Below are positions 1-5,506 of a stretch of DNA of 10,111 nt, one piece after another; the first letter of the stretch is position 1, and the number at the start of each line of letters is the position of its first letter. Position numbers and translations under genes: made by a program. Origin of the DNA: Pseudomonadota bacterium. GTDB lineage: Bacteria; Pseudomonadota; Gammaproteobacteria; Xanthomonadales; Xanthomonadaceae. The notes under the pieces are model-generated. The model saw only the letters and a list, made by a program, of their open reading frames with translations. It did no database searches and was not told the origin of the DNA. The stretch is from positions 1 through 10,111 of the forward strand of contig JAFAEU010000410.1 in assembly GCA_023423855.1 (NCBI GenBank), in the 5' to 3' direction.

Positions 1-282
1 CTGGTAGTCCTGCGCCAGCGTGCGCGCCGGCAGCTTGCCCGGCTTGCGCACCGGCACGAAGCCGCAGCCCAGCTCGCGCGCCAGCGCCGCGCCGAGGATG
101 AAGCCGCGCGATTCGACGCCCGCCACCGCGTCCGGCGGCGCGTCGCGCCACGGCGCGGCCATCGCCGCGATCGCGGCAGCGAAGGCCACGGCGTCGGCCA
201 GCACCGGGGTGATGTCCTTGAACACGATCCCGGGCTTCGGGAAATCGGGGACGTCGCGGATCAGGCGGGACCAGTCGGACAC
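1..282 (-). CDS. apt: Adenine phosphoribosyltransferase, N-terminal part (runs off left edge)
   Basis: Apt makes AMP from adenine and PRPP in cytosolic purine salvage. Reading leftwards from GTG at 282-280, 94 codons are open to the window edge. They begin with the typical type I PRTase opening ([19 protein letters not shown], then VFKDITPVL), followed by the purine-PRTase motif [15 protein letters not shown] and [11 protein letters not shown], matching E. coli-type Apt in order and spacing. The C-terminal half, with the PRPP-binding loop, lies outside the window. The start is a GTG preceded by AGGA about 9 nt upstream; the nearby ATG (290-288) is out of frame and closes after nine codons, so GTG is preferred. 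The gene is divergent from the DUF4920 gene, with a 102-bp shared upstream region. Confidence 0.93.
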   Translation of the reverse strand, partial: MSDWSRLIRDVPDFPKPGIVFKDITPVLADAVAFAAAIAAMAAPWRDAPPDAVAGVESRGFILGAALARELGCGFVPVRKPGKLPARTLAQDYQ

Positions 283-384
283 GTTCGCATTCCTGGGGCG
301 GGAGAGCCCCCGCATCCTATCGTCACTGCCGCCGCACGCGCCTTCGCGCTATCGTGGCCGCCCGACGATCCCGAGGAGCACGCC
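283..384. promoter_or_regulatory. Divergent promoter region between apt and the DUF4920 gene
   Basis: This 102-bp gap must hold the starts of both transcripts. On the plus strand the heptamer CTATCGT occurs twice (317-323 and 349-355). The second copy sits about 30 nt before the ATG at 385, where a -10 element would be expected. No convincing -35 is visible. GAGGAG (373-378) is a good ribosome binding site, 6 nt before the ATG. The promoter role is inferred from position only. Confidence 0.35.
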
Positions 385-804
385 ATGCGCCTGCTGTCCA
401 TCCTGGTCCTGACGCTGTCCGCCGCCGCCGCGAGCGCCGCCACGCCCTACGGCCAGCCCATGCCCGAAGGCGAAGCCGTCCCGGTCTCGCAGGCGATCGC
501 CGACTTCGACGCCCACGCCGACCGGCCGCAGCGCTTCAGCGGCCGCATCACCGAGGTCTGCCAGGCCAAGGGCTGCTGGATGATGCTGGAGGACGACGGC
601 AAGCTCGCGCGGGTAATGTTCGGCAAGCATGACTTCTACATACCGAAAGACACCACCGGTACCGCGGTGGTGCACGGCGTGCTGACGCGCAAGGAGCTCA
701 CGCCCGAGCAGGTCGAGCACCTGAGCGGCGACAGCGGCAAGGGCATCGCCGCCGAGCCGGTCGAATACCGCATCACCGCCGACGGCATCGAAGTCGCCTC
801 CTGA
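385..804 (+). CDS. Small exported DUF4920 family protein
   Basis: A 139-aa protein of unknown biochemical function, predicted to be periplasmic. Residues 1-19 form a clean Sec signal peptide (hydrophobic LLSILVLTLSAAAA, cleavage near ASA|AT). The mature part has the features I associate with DUF4920: a short beta-rich fold with F-S-G-R-I-T-E-V-C at 51-59 and the Cys-x4-Cys-Trp signature CQAKGCWM (C59, C64, W65), followed by LEDDGKLARVMFG. The two cysteines could bind a metal or form a disulfide; the sequence does not say which. GAGGAG lies 6 nt before the ATG, so the start is secure. The lytic transglycosylase gene follows on the same strand and may be co-transcribed, but the two share no obvious pathway. 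Confidence 0.85.
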   Translation: MRLLSILVLTLSAAAASAATPYGQPMPEGEAVPVSQAIADFDAHADRPQRFSGRITEVCQAKGCWMMLEDDGKLARVMFGKHDFYIPKDTTGTAVVHGVLTRKELTPEQVEHLSGDSGKGIAAEPVEYRITADGIEVAS

Positions 805-921
805 GGTCCGCGCGGCGCGAGCCGCGAAGGCAGCGGCATGAAGTCCCGCGTCCCGTCCCCGCCGCCCGCAAGCTGGGTCGGCGCAAGCGGTCTTGCGCCC
901 GTCCGCGGGAGAAGGACAGAG

Positions 922-1692
922 ATGGCGGCCGGCCTGCTGCTGGCCGTCGCCGCACTGGCGATGCTGCTGCCGCCGGCCGATGCACGCATCGTCTACCGCT
1001 GCGTGCGCGACGGCACCGTCAGCCTGTCCACCGCGCCCGAGCCGGGCTCGAAGTGCGAGGCGAAGGAAATCGACGACAGCGCCGTGCAGGCGCCGAACCT
1101 GTGGGGGTCGATGGGCGTGTTCAGCGGCACGCTGTACGAACGCGAGCAGGACGGGAAACTCGTCTACGGCACGCGCAAGCTGCCCGGCTCGCGCGTGTAC
1201 CTGAAGTTCACCGCGGTCACGCCGCCGGGCGAACCCGCGCACGAGGGGCTGGGCAATGTCGGCGCGCCGCAGCTCGGGCCGTTCGCGGCGGAGTTCAAGG
1301 CCGCCGCGAAGGCGACCGGCGTCGAGGATGCGTGGCTGCGCGCGATCGCGCACGCCGAAAGCGCGTTCGACGCGGACGCGCTGTCGGACAAGGGCGCGCA
1401 GGGCGTAATGCAGCTGATGCCCGACGTGGTCGCCGACTACGGCGTCGCCGATCCCTTCGACGCGAAGCAGTCGATCCAGGCCGGCGCGCGCCACCTGCGC
1501 GCGCTGCTGCGCCGCTACGGCAACGACCGCACCCTGGCGCTCGCGGCCTACAACGCCGGCATCGGCACCGTGCAGCGCCACGGCGGCGTGCCGCCATACC
1601 CGGAGACGCAGGCCTACATCGCCAAGGTGCAGGCGCTGCACGCGCGCTATCGCGAGGCGATGGGCATCAGGACGGAGCGGCCGGCGCAGTAG
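922..1692 (+). CDS. Exported lytic transglycosylase (SLT domain) with a DUF4124-like N-terminus
   Basis: Cleaves the MurNAc-GlcNAc bond of peptidoglycan to give 1,6-anhydro ends. From ATG 922 the protein is 256 aa. Residues 1-21 look like a signal peptide (MAAGLLLAVAALAMLLPPADA|R). Next is a short RIVYRCVRDGTVSLS segment resembling DUF4124, then the SLT domain. The catalytic Glu is E146 in IAHAESAFD, followed by GAQGVMQLMP and LALAAYNAGIGTV, the classic goose-lysozyme-like motif series. The frame is open from ATG 838, which would add 28 residues with no signal-peptide character. ATG 922 has GAAGGA 5 nt upstream and puts the signal peptide at the true N-terminus, so I prefer it; 838 also has GAAGG upstream and cannot be excluded. 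The C-terminus ends in the convergent repeat-bearing gap. Confidence 0.88.
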   Translation: MAAGLLLAVAALAMLLPPADARIVYRCVRDGTVSLSTAPEPGSKCEAKEIDDSAVQAPNLWGSMGVFSGTLYEREQDGKLVYGTRKLPGSRVYLKFTAVTPPGEPAHEGLGNVGAPQLGPFAAEFKAAAKATGVEDAWLRAIAHAESAFDADALSDKGAQGVMQLMPDVVADYGVADPFDAKQSIQAGARHLRALLRRYGNDRTLALAAYNAGIGTVQRHGGVPPYPETQAYIAKVQALHARYREAMGIRTERPAQ

Positions 1693-1754
1693 CGGGCCCT
1701 GCACGCCATCGGTTGGCAGCATCCGGATGCACGCATGCGGATCGAAGAACGAAG

Positions 1755-1858
1755 CCGTCATCCCGGCGAAAGCCGGGATCCATTTTGCCGTTGCCTTCCT
1801 TCTTCACAGCCAGGCAGCAGCTGGATCAAGATGGTCCCGGCTTTCGCCGGGATGACGG
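1755..1858. repeat. Composite inverted repeat, 24-bp perfect arms, each arm a hairpin
   Basis: The arms at 1755-1778 and 1835-1858 are exact reverse complements over 24 bp, with a 56-bp non-palindromic centre. Each arm contains its own stem, TCCCGGC-GAAA-GCCGGGA, a 7-bp stem with a GAAA tetraloop. This is the layout of paired REP-like or MITE-like extragenic repeats, and arms starting CGTCATCCCGGCGAAAGC are a sequence I have seen repeated in many proteobacterial genomes. There is no coding potential inside. It sits in the 286-bp gap between convergent genes (1692 and 1979), where it could also act as a two-way transcription end. Confidence 0.85.
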
Positions 1859-1865
1859 TGCGGGG

Positions 1866-1886
1866 GGCTTTCGCCGGAGGATGACG
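1866..1886. repeat. Decayed third copy of the repeat arm
   Basis: GGCTTTCGCCGG followed by AGGATGACG repeats the right arm of the preceding inverted repeat (GGCTTTCGCCGG then GATGACG) in the same orientation, with a 2-nt insertion. It lies 8 nt after that arm. It looks like a tandem remnant of the same element. Confidence 0.65.
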
Positions 1887-1912
1887 TTTGCTTCGGAGAG
1901 CGTGAACCGTCC

Positions 1913-1936
1913 GTAGGTCGGGGCTACGCCCCCGAC
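1913..1936. repeat. GTAG-headed REP palindrome
   Basis: The tetranucleotide GTAG (1913-1916) is followed directly by a perfect hairpin: GTCGGGG (1917-1923), loop CTACGC, CCCCGAC (1930-1936). A GTAG head next to an imperfect or perfect palindrome is the published layout of REPs mobilised by RAYT (REP-associated tyrosine) transposases in Stenotrophomonas and relatives. No RAYT gene lies in this window. It is 42 bp from the stop codon of the convergent minus-strand gene. Confidence 0.65.
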
Positions 1937-1978
1937 GCCCCGTCTACGTCATTCCATCTTCCCGGCCGCCAAAATGCG

Positions 1979-3163
1979 TCAGCCCTTCGGCGTCAGCTTC
2001 AGCAGTCGGCCGCCCTTGCCGTCCTCGATCACCCACAGCGCGCCGTCCGGGCCCTGGCGCACGCCGCGGATGCGGGCGCCCATCTCGAAGCGCTCGGCCT
2101 CCCAGGCGCGGTCGCCTTCGAACTGGATGCGCACCAGCGACTGCGACGACAGACCGCCGGCGAAGGCATTGCCCTTCCACGCCGGGAACACGTCGCCGGA
2201 ATAGAAGATCAGGCTCGACGGCGAGATCACCGGCGTCCACGTGATCGCGGGCGTGCTGAATTCCGGGCGCGTGTCGTGGTCCGGGATCGGACGGCCGTCG
2301 TAGTGGTCGCCATTGGACACGATCGGATAGCCGTAGTTGGCGCCGCGCTCGACCTTGTTGAGTTCGTCGCCGCCTTTCGGGCCCATCTCGATGTCCCACA
2401 GCTGGCCGTTGCCGTCGAAGGCGATGCCCAGCGGATTGCGATGGCCGAGCGACCACACCTGCGCCGCCACCTCGCCCTGCCCGGCGAACGGATTGTCCGC
2501 CGGCACGCTGCCGTCGTCGTTGAAGCGCAGCACCTTGCCGAGGTTGGACGCCATGTCCTGCGCCGGATCGAACTTCTGGCGCTCGCCGGAGGCGATCCAC
2601 AGCTTGCCGTCGTCGCCGAACGCGATGCGGTGACCGTAGTGGCCCTGTCCGCTCACCTTCGGCACCTGGCGCCAGATCACCTCGACGCCTTCGAGCGCAC
2701 CGCCGCCGGCATCGTCGGTGACCAGCGTCGCGCGCGCGACCGCTGCGCCGGCGGTGTTGCCGTCGCCCGCTTCCGCGTAGCTGATGTAGACCCGTCCGTT
2801 GCTGGCGAACTGCGGGTGCGGCACCACGTCGCCGAAGCCACCCTGTCCGCCATAGGCCACCTGCGGCACGCCGGTGACCTCGCCGGCGTGGCCGGTGGCG
2901 ACGTCGACCAGCTTGAGCGTGCCCGGCTTCTCGCTGACCAGCAGGCGGCCGTCGGGCAGGAAGCCCAGCGCCCAGGGTTCGTCGAACGAGGCCACGGTTT
3001 CGGCCGTGAACGGACCGATGGCGCGGGTTTCGCGCGCCTGCTGCGCGGCTGCCGGGACAGTGGCGTCCTCGGTCTGCGCGGCGGGGGCGGTGGTGCTGCC
3101 GGCATTGCAGGCCGTCAGCAGCGCAAGGGAGAGCAGGGTGGTCGTCAAGGTGGAGCGATGCAT
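1979..3163 (-). CDS. PQQ-dependent sugar dehydrogenase lipoprotein (YliI / soluble aldose dehydrogenase family)
   Basis: A 394-aa beta-propeller enzyme of the GSDH family, expected to oxidise aldoses with PQQ and Ca2+ in the periplasm. A lipoprotein signal is plain: [10 protein letters not shown] with lipidation Cys19, then a Ala/Thr/Gln linker to about residue 48. The propeller follows: [20 protein letters not shown] (62-81), [22 protein letters not shown] (H175 aligns with the family's catalytic His), [42 protein letters not shown] (Ca/PQQ site near E267), and the closing [19 protein letters not shown]. These match E. coli YliI motif for motif and the length is normal. No PQQ biosynthesis gene is in the window. 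It is transcribed divergently from the CPXCG gene and converges on the transglycosylase across the repeat-bearing gap. Confidence 0.92.
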   Translation of the reverse strand: MHRSTLTTTLLSLALLTACNAGSTTAPAAQTEDATVPAAAQQARETRAIGPFTAETVASFDEPWALGFLPDGRLLVSEKPGTLKLVDVATGHAGEVTGVPQVAYGGQGGFGDVVPHPQFASNGRVYISYAEAGDGNTAGAAVARATLVTDDAGGGALEGVEVIWRQVPKVSGQGHYGHRIAFGDDGKLWIASGERQKFDPAQDMASNLGKVLRFNDDGSVPADNPFAGQGEVAAQVWSLGHRNPLGIAFDGNGQLWDIEMGPKGGDELNKVERGANYGYPIVSNGDHYDGRPIPDHDTRPEFSTPAITWTPVISPSSLIFYSGDVFPAWKGNAFAGGLSSQSLVRIQFEGDRAWEAERFEMGARIRGVRQGPDGALWVIEDGKGGRLLKLTPKG

Positions 3164-3259
3164 CGGACAGTCCTCGCCGGGATCGGGGTCGGCGTCATGA
3201 TAGCGTCGGATCGCGATCCGGCCGCGTGGGCGGCCTTTGGGTCCGGAGTGTCTTCGACG
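3164..3259. promoter_or_regulatory. Divergent promoter region with a 14-bp palindrome
   Basis: The 96-bp gap between the PQQ dehydrogenase (minus) and CPXCG (plus) genes contains the perfect palindrome CGGATCGCGATCCG (3207-3220). Reading on the minus strand, TATCAT (3202-3197, five of six matches to TATAAT) lies 4 nt downstream of it. The palindrome would therefore fall between -10 and -35, a classic repressor position. No good -35 is seen. Binding by a regulator is inference. Confidence 0.4.
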
Positions 3260-3445
3260 ATGCAGGATTTCGAAACGTGCACGTGTCCGTACTGCGGCGA
3301 GCCGATCACGATCGCCGTCGATGCCTCCGCGGGCGAGCAGCAGTACATCGAGGATTGCCAGGTCTGCTGCCGGCCGATCGCGCTTTCCGTCACGTTCGAT
3401 GCCCAGGGTTTACCCCAGGTATCGATGCGCCGCGATGACGAATGA
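3260..3445 (+). CDS. CPXCG-motif cysteine-rich small protein
   Basis: A 61-aa zinc-ribbon-like protein of unknown function. The residues that define the family are all present: CPYCGEPI (C9, C12), then a [12 protein letters not shown] block with C33, C36 and C37, giving two paired-cysteine knuckles likely to bind one zinc. C7 is an extra cysteine. The frame is open far upstream, but the family begins a few residues before FE-x-x-x-CPYC, so ATG 3260 is chosen; GGAG (3245-3248) is 11 nt upstream, a slightly long spacing. An in-frame GTG at 3248 is an alternative. There is no signal peptide, so it should be cytoplasmic. It is divergent from the PQQ dehydrogenase and about 220 bp from the EF-hand gene. 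Confidence 0.85.
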   Translation: MQDFETCTCPYCGEPITIAVDASAGEQQYIEDCQVCCRPIALSVTFDAQGLPQVSMRRDDE

Positions 3446-3468
3446 TGCCGAAGCGGTAGGGAAAAACA

Positions 3469-3493
3469 GCTTGGATCCAACGCTTTTCCAAGC
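3469..3493. other. Hairpin downstream of the CPXCG gene
   Basis: GCTTGGA (3469-3475) pairs with TCCAAGC (3487-3493) around an 11-nt loop. On the minus strand the stem is followed by TGTTTTT, which would suit a terminator, but no minus-strand gene leads into it. On the plus strand there is no U-tract. It may mark the end of the CPXCG transcript only weakly. Confidence 0.3.
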
Positions 3494-3544
3494 GCGACAA
3501 ACGACGGCGGCAATGCTGAACGCCCGTCGGCGCGGAACATCCTG

Positions 3545-3573
3545 TTAACTTCGAACATGCACGGATCTTTATG
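3545..3573 (+). promoter_or_regulatory. Weak sigma70-like promoter candidate for the EF-hand gene
   Basis: TTAACT (3545-3550) and TTTATG (3568-3573) are separated by exactly 17 nt, in an AT-richer patch of otherwise GC-rich DNA. Matches to the consensus are only four and three of six. The predicted leader before ATG 3665 would be about 85 nt. In the rest of 3446-3664 I see only the hairpin at 3469-3493 and the ribosome binding site. Confidence 0.25.
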
Positions 3574-3664
3574 CGTGCGCGGGCAAGGTGGTCGCCGTGC
3601 GGAAGCGACACCCCATGCAACACCTCTGCCGCGCGCCCATTTTGAATCCCCACGGGAGATAGTG

Positions 3665-4039
3665 ATGAAGAATGCACGCAAGCCGCTGTTCGGACTGATC
3701 GCGCTGGGCGCGGCCCTCGCCATGCCGATGGCCTTCGCGCAGGATCCGGCCGCGACCGAACCGACCGCCCAGGACCCGACCAGCCAGTACCCGACCGCCC
3801 AGGACCCGGCACAGTCCACCGCGCCGGCCGCGCAGCAGCAGCCGCTGACCTGGGCCGACCTCGACGTCGACGGCAACGGCACGCTGAGCAAGACCGAAGC
3901 CGGCAACCTGCAGTCGCTGGCGCAGGTGTTCGACGAGGCCGACACCGACCGCGACGGCGAACTGACCCCGGACGAGTACAAGGCCTTCGTCGCCAAGGCG
4001 AACGAGCAGCAGCCCGACGCCTCGGGCGGCGCCGACTGA
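3665..4039 (+). CDS. Exported EF-hand calcium-binding protein
   Basis: A 124-aa small secreted protein with two canonical EF-hand loops. Residues 1-25 are a signal peptide (MKNARKPLFGLIALGAALAM, cleavage near AFA|QD). A Pro/Ala/Gln/Thr-rich linker follows (26-60) with a ten-residue repeat around PTAQDP. Loop 1 is DVDGNGTLSKTE (67-78) and loop 2 is DTDRDGELTPDE (93-104); both have D/N at positions 1, 3 and 5, Gly at 6 and Glu at 12, so both should bind Ca2+. The frame extends 36 codons upstream of ATG 3665, but this ATG starts the signal peptide and has GGGAGA about 6 nt upstream. A GTG immediately before it is an equally placed alternative. A strong terminator follows, so it is probably a single-gene unit. 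Partner or target is unknown; periplasmic Ca2+ buffering or signalling is inference. Confidence 0.87.
   Translation: MKNARKPLFGLIALGAALAMPMAFAQDPAATEPTAQDPTSQYPTAQDPAQSTAPAAQQQPLTWADLDVDGNGTLSKTEAGNLQSLAQVFDEADTDRDGELTPDEYKAFVAKANEQQPDASGGAD
3761..3808 (+). repeat. In-frame 18-bp direct repeat in the EF-hand gene linker
   Basis: CCGACCGCCCAGGACCCG is present at 3761-3778 and again at 3791-3808, a 30-bp period that keeps the frame. It encodes the two PTAQDP units of the linker. Expansion or contraction by slippage would change linker length by ten residues. Confidence 0.85.
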
Positions 4040-4090
4040 GCCTGGTCCAACCCCTCTCCAAGTCCTGTTTCCCATGACAGGCAAGTGAGC

Positions 4091-4122
4091 CATCGGCGGC
4101 CTCCGGGCCGCCGATGTCTTTT
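4091..4122 (+). terminator. Rho-independent terminator of the EF-hand gene
   Basis: A perfect 11-bp stem, CATCGGCGGCC (4091-4101) with GGCCGCCGATG (4106-4116), is closed by a TCCG loop. This is an UNCG-type tetraloop on a C-G pair, which is very stable. TCTTTT follows (4117-4122). It lies 52 nt after the EF-hand stop and ends 21 nt before the next gene's ATG. Confidence 0.9.
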
Positions 4123-4143
4123 GCGTTGCGGCATACTGCGACG

Positions 4144-4884
4144 ATGACCGCGATCGACATGGTCGGCTTCGACGCCGACGACACCCTCTGGCGCAGCGAG
4201 GACTACTTCCACGCCGCGCAGGATGAATTCGAACGCATCGTCGGCCGCCACGTCGACCTCGCCGACCTGCGCCTGCGCGAGCGGCTGTACGCGGTGGAGA
4301 AGGGCAACATCGCCGTGTTCGGCTATGGCGTGAAGGGCATGGCGCTGTCGATGGTGGAGGCGGCGGTCGACATCACCGACGGCCGCATCCATGCGCGCGA
4401 CCTGCACCGCATCGTGCAGATCGCCAAGGACATGCTGCGCCATCCGGTGGAACTGTTGCCCGGCGTGCGCGAAGCGGTCGAGGCGATCGCCGCCGAACAC
4501 CCGGTGGTGCTGGTCACCAAGGGCGACCTGTTCCACCAGGAGGCCAAGGTGCGCGAGTCCGGCCTGGCCGACCTGTTCCGGCGCATCGAGATCGTCAGCG
4601 AGAAGGACGTGGCCACCTACGCGCGCCTGCTCGACGAGTTCGCGATTCCCGCCGACCGCTTCGTGATGATCGGTAACTCGCTGCGTTCTGACATCGTGCC
4701 GGTGCTGCAACTGGGCGGCTGGGGCGTGCACGTGCCCTACCACCTGACCTGGGAGCACGAGAACGAAGCCGACGACGTCGGCGGGCATCCGCGGTTTCTG
4801 CAGGTGGCGACAGCCGAGGCCCTGCCTGTGGCGATCCGCGACATCGTGGCGGCAGGCGCCGTCGCTGCAATCGCGACCGGATGA
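4144..4884 (+). CDS. HAD-superfamily hydrolase (phosphatase)
   Basis: A 246-aa cytosolic HAD hydrolase, probably a phosphomonoesterase of unknown substrate. Motif I is GFDADDTLW, with nucleophile D10 and acid/base D12. Residues 15-95 form an alpha-helical C1-type cap. Motif II is VVLVTKGD (T125), motif III K154 in VSEKD, and motif IV IGNSLRSDIVP (D183). All catalytic residues are intact. The frame continues upstream to an ATG at 4114, but that codon lies inside the terminator stem, so ATG 4144 is the start. No Shine-Dalgarno is visible, while CATACT (4132-4137) ends 6 nt before the ATG, which suggests a leaderless or nearly leaderless message. The exported-protein gene follows 14 nt later, so the two are probably co-transcribed. 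Confidence 0.88.
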   Translation: MTAIDMVGFDADDTLWRSEDYFHAAQDEFERIVGRHVDLADLRLRERLYAVEKGNIAVFGYGVKGMALSMVEAAVDITDGRIHARDLHRIVQIAKDMLRHPVELLPGVREAVEAIAAEHPVVLVTKGDLFHQEAKVRESGLADLFRRIEIVSEKDVATYARLLDEFAIPADRFVMIGNSLRSDIVPVLQLGGWGVHVPYHLTWEHENEADDVGGHPRFLQVATAEALPVAIRDIVAAGAVAAIATG

Positions 4885-4898
4885 CACGGAGCACGCCG

Positions 4899-5402
4899 AT
4901 GCGCGCATCCACGCACCTTGCCCCGATCCTCGCCATCGCGCTGCTGGCGCCGTGCCCGACGCTCGCGCAGGAAGCGACGCCGCCCATGCAGGAGGCGGAA
5001 CGCGACGCAACCGCTGCAGCGCAGCGGCGGCCGCAAACCGGCAACGCTTGGATCGACGCGCGCCTGCTCGACATGGACGACTACGCCGCGCGCTACCGCG
5101 ACGCCTTCGTCGACGAGATCGTGCGCTACCACGAAGCGCCGCGCGCGCTGGTCGAGGACGCGTTGCGCGACGATGCGGCCACGCCGGGCGACGTCTACTA
5201 CGCCTGCGCGCTGGCGCAGGTCACCGGCCGACCCTGCCGCGCGGTGCTCGACGCCTGGCGCGACGACCACGCCGACGGCTGGCAGGGCGTGGTGGAGCGG
5301 CTCGGCGTCGCCTCCGGCGCCGCGATCCACCGGCGCATCCGCGGCGACATCACCGAAAGTTACGTGCGCTGGGCGCGTCCGCTAGATCCCGGCGCGCGCT
5401 AG
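4899..5402 (+). CDS. Uncharacterised exported protein
   Basis: A 167-aa protein I cannot assign to a characterised family; similar hypothetical proteins seem familiar from Xanthomonadales. Residues 1-23 are a signal peptide (MRASTHLAPILAIALLAPCP, cleavage near TLA|Q). A low-complexity Ala/Gln/Arg stretch follows to about 48. The rest is a charged, probably helical domain beginning WIDARLLDMDDYAARYRDAF, with EIVRYHEAPRALVE and GDVYYACALAQVTGRPC. C103 and C113 could form a disulfide in the periplasm. ATG 4881 overlaps the HAD stop and would add six residues, but ATG 4899 has GGAG 8 nt upstream and begins the signal peptide, so it is preferred. It lies between a HAD phosphatase and dusA, on the same strand. 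No catalytic motif was recognised. Confidence 0.75.
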   Translation: MRASTHLAPILAIALLAPCPTLAQEATPPMQEAERDATAAAQRRPQTGNAWIDARLLDMDDYAARYRDAFVDEIVRYHEAPRALVEDALRDDAATPGDVYYACALAQVTGRPCRAVLDAWRDDHADGWQGVVERLGVASGAAIHRRIRGDITESYVRWARPLDPGAR

Positions 5403-5506
5403 CGCCGATCCCTGCAATGAATCCTGCCCTCGCCGGGCAGATGACCGACAATATGATCTCGCGAAGGCCGTCGTGGCCCGTCCGCGCATCCTGCCCGCCC
5501 CATTCG
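5403..5506 (+). promoter_or_regulatory. Upstream region of dusA
   Basis: This 104-nt stretch separates the unknown exported protein from dusA. It contains a small hairpin, CTGCCC with GGGCAG around a TCGCC loop (5423-5439), and in-frame ATGs of dusA at 5417 and later. No clear promoter or Shine-Dalgarno was found. Whether dusA has its own promoter cannot be settled from the sequence. Confidence 0.25.

Noticed and set aside
349..1761. Long minus-strand open frame (470 codons) opposite the DUF4920 and transglycosylase genes
   Set aside because: Arg/Ala/His-rich shadow translation with no recognisable motif; the plus strand carries two well-supported genes.
1755..1858. CRISPR-like repeat array
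   Set aside because: The repeats are inverted, only two to three in number and without regular spacers or cas genes; a REP/MITE-like element explains them.
2276..3259. N-terminal extension of the CPXCG frame back to 2276
   Set aside because: It is antisense to the PQQ dehydrogenase; the CPXCG family is about 60 aa and starts at the chosen ATG.
4114..4143. Upstream ATG for the HAD gene
   Set aside because: The codon lies inside the right arm of the intrinsic terminator and adds residues unlike the family.
3145..5010. Long minus-strand open frame (621 codons) across five plus-strand features
   Set aside because: It crosses a terminator, intergenic DNA and several recognisable plus-strand genes; composition is that of antisense GC-rich DNA.
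4952..5506. Long N-terminal extension of dusA
   Set aside because: It reads through the out-of-frame exported-protein gene and gives Arg-rich sequence not found in DusA.
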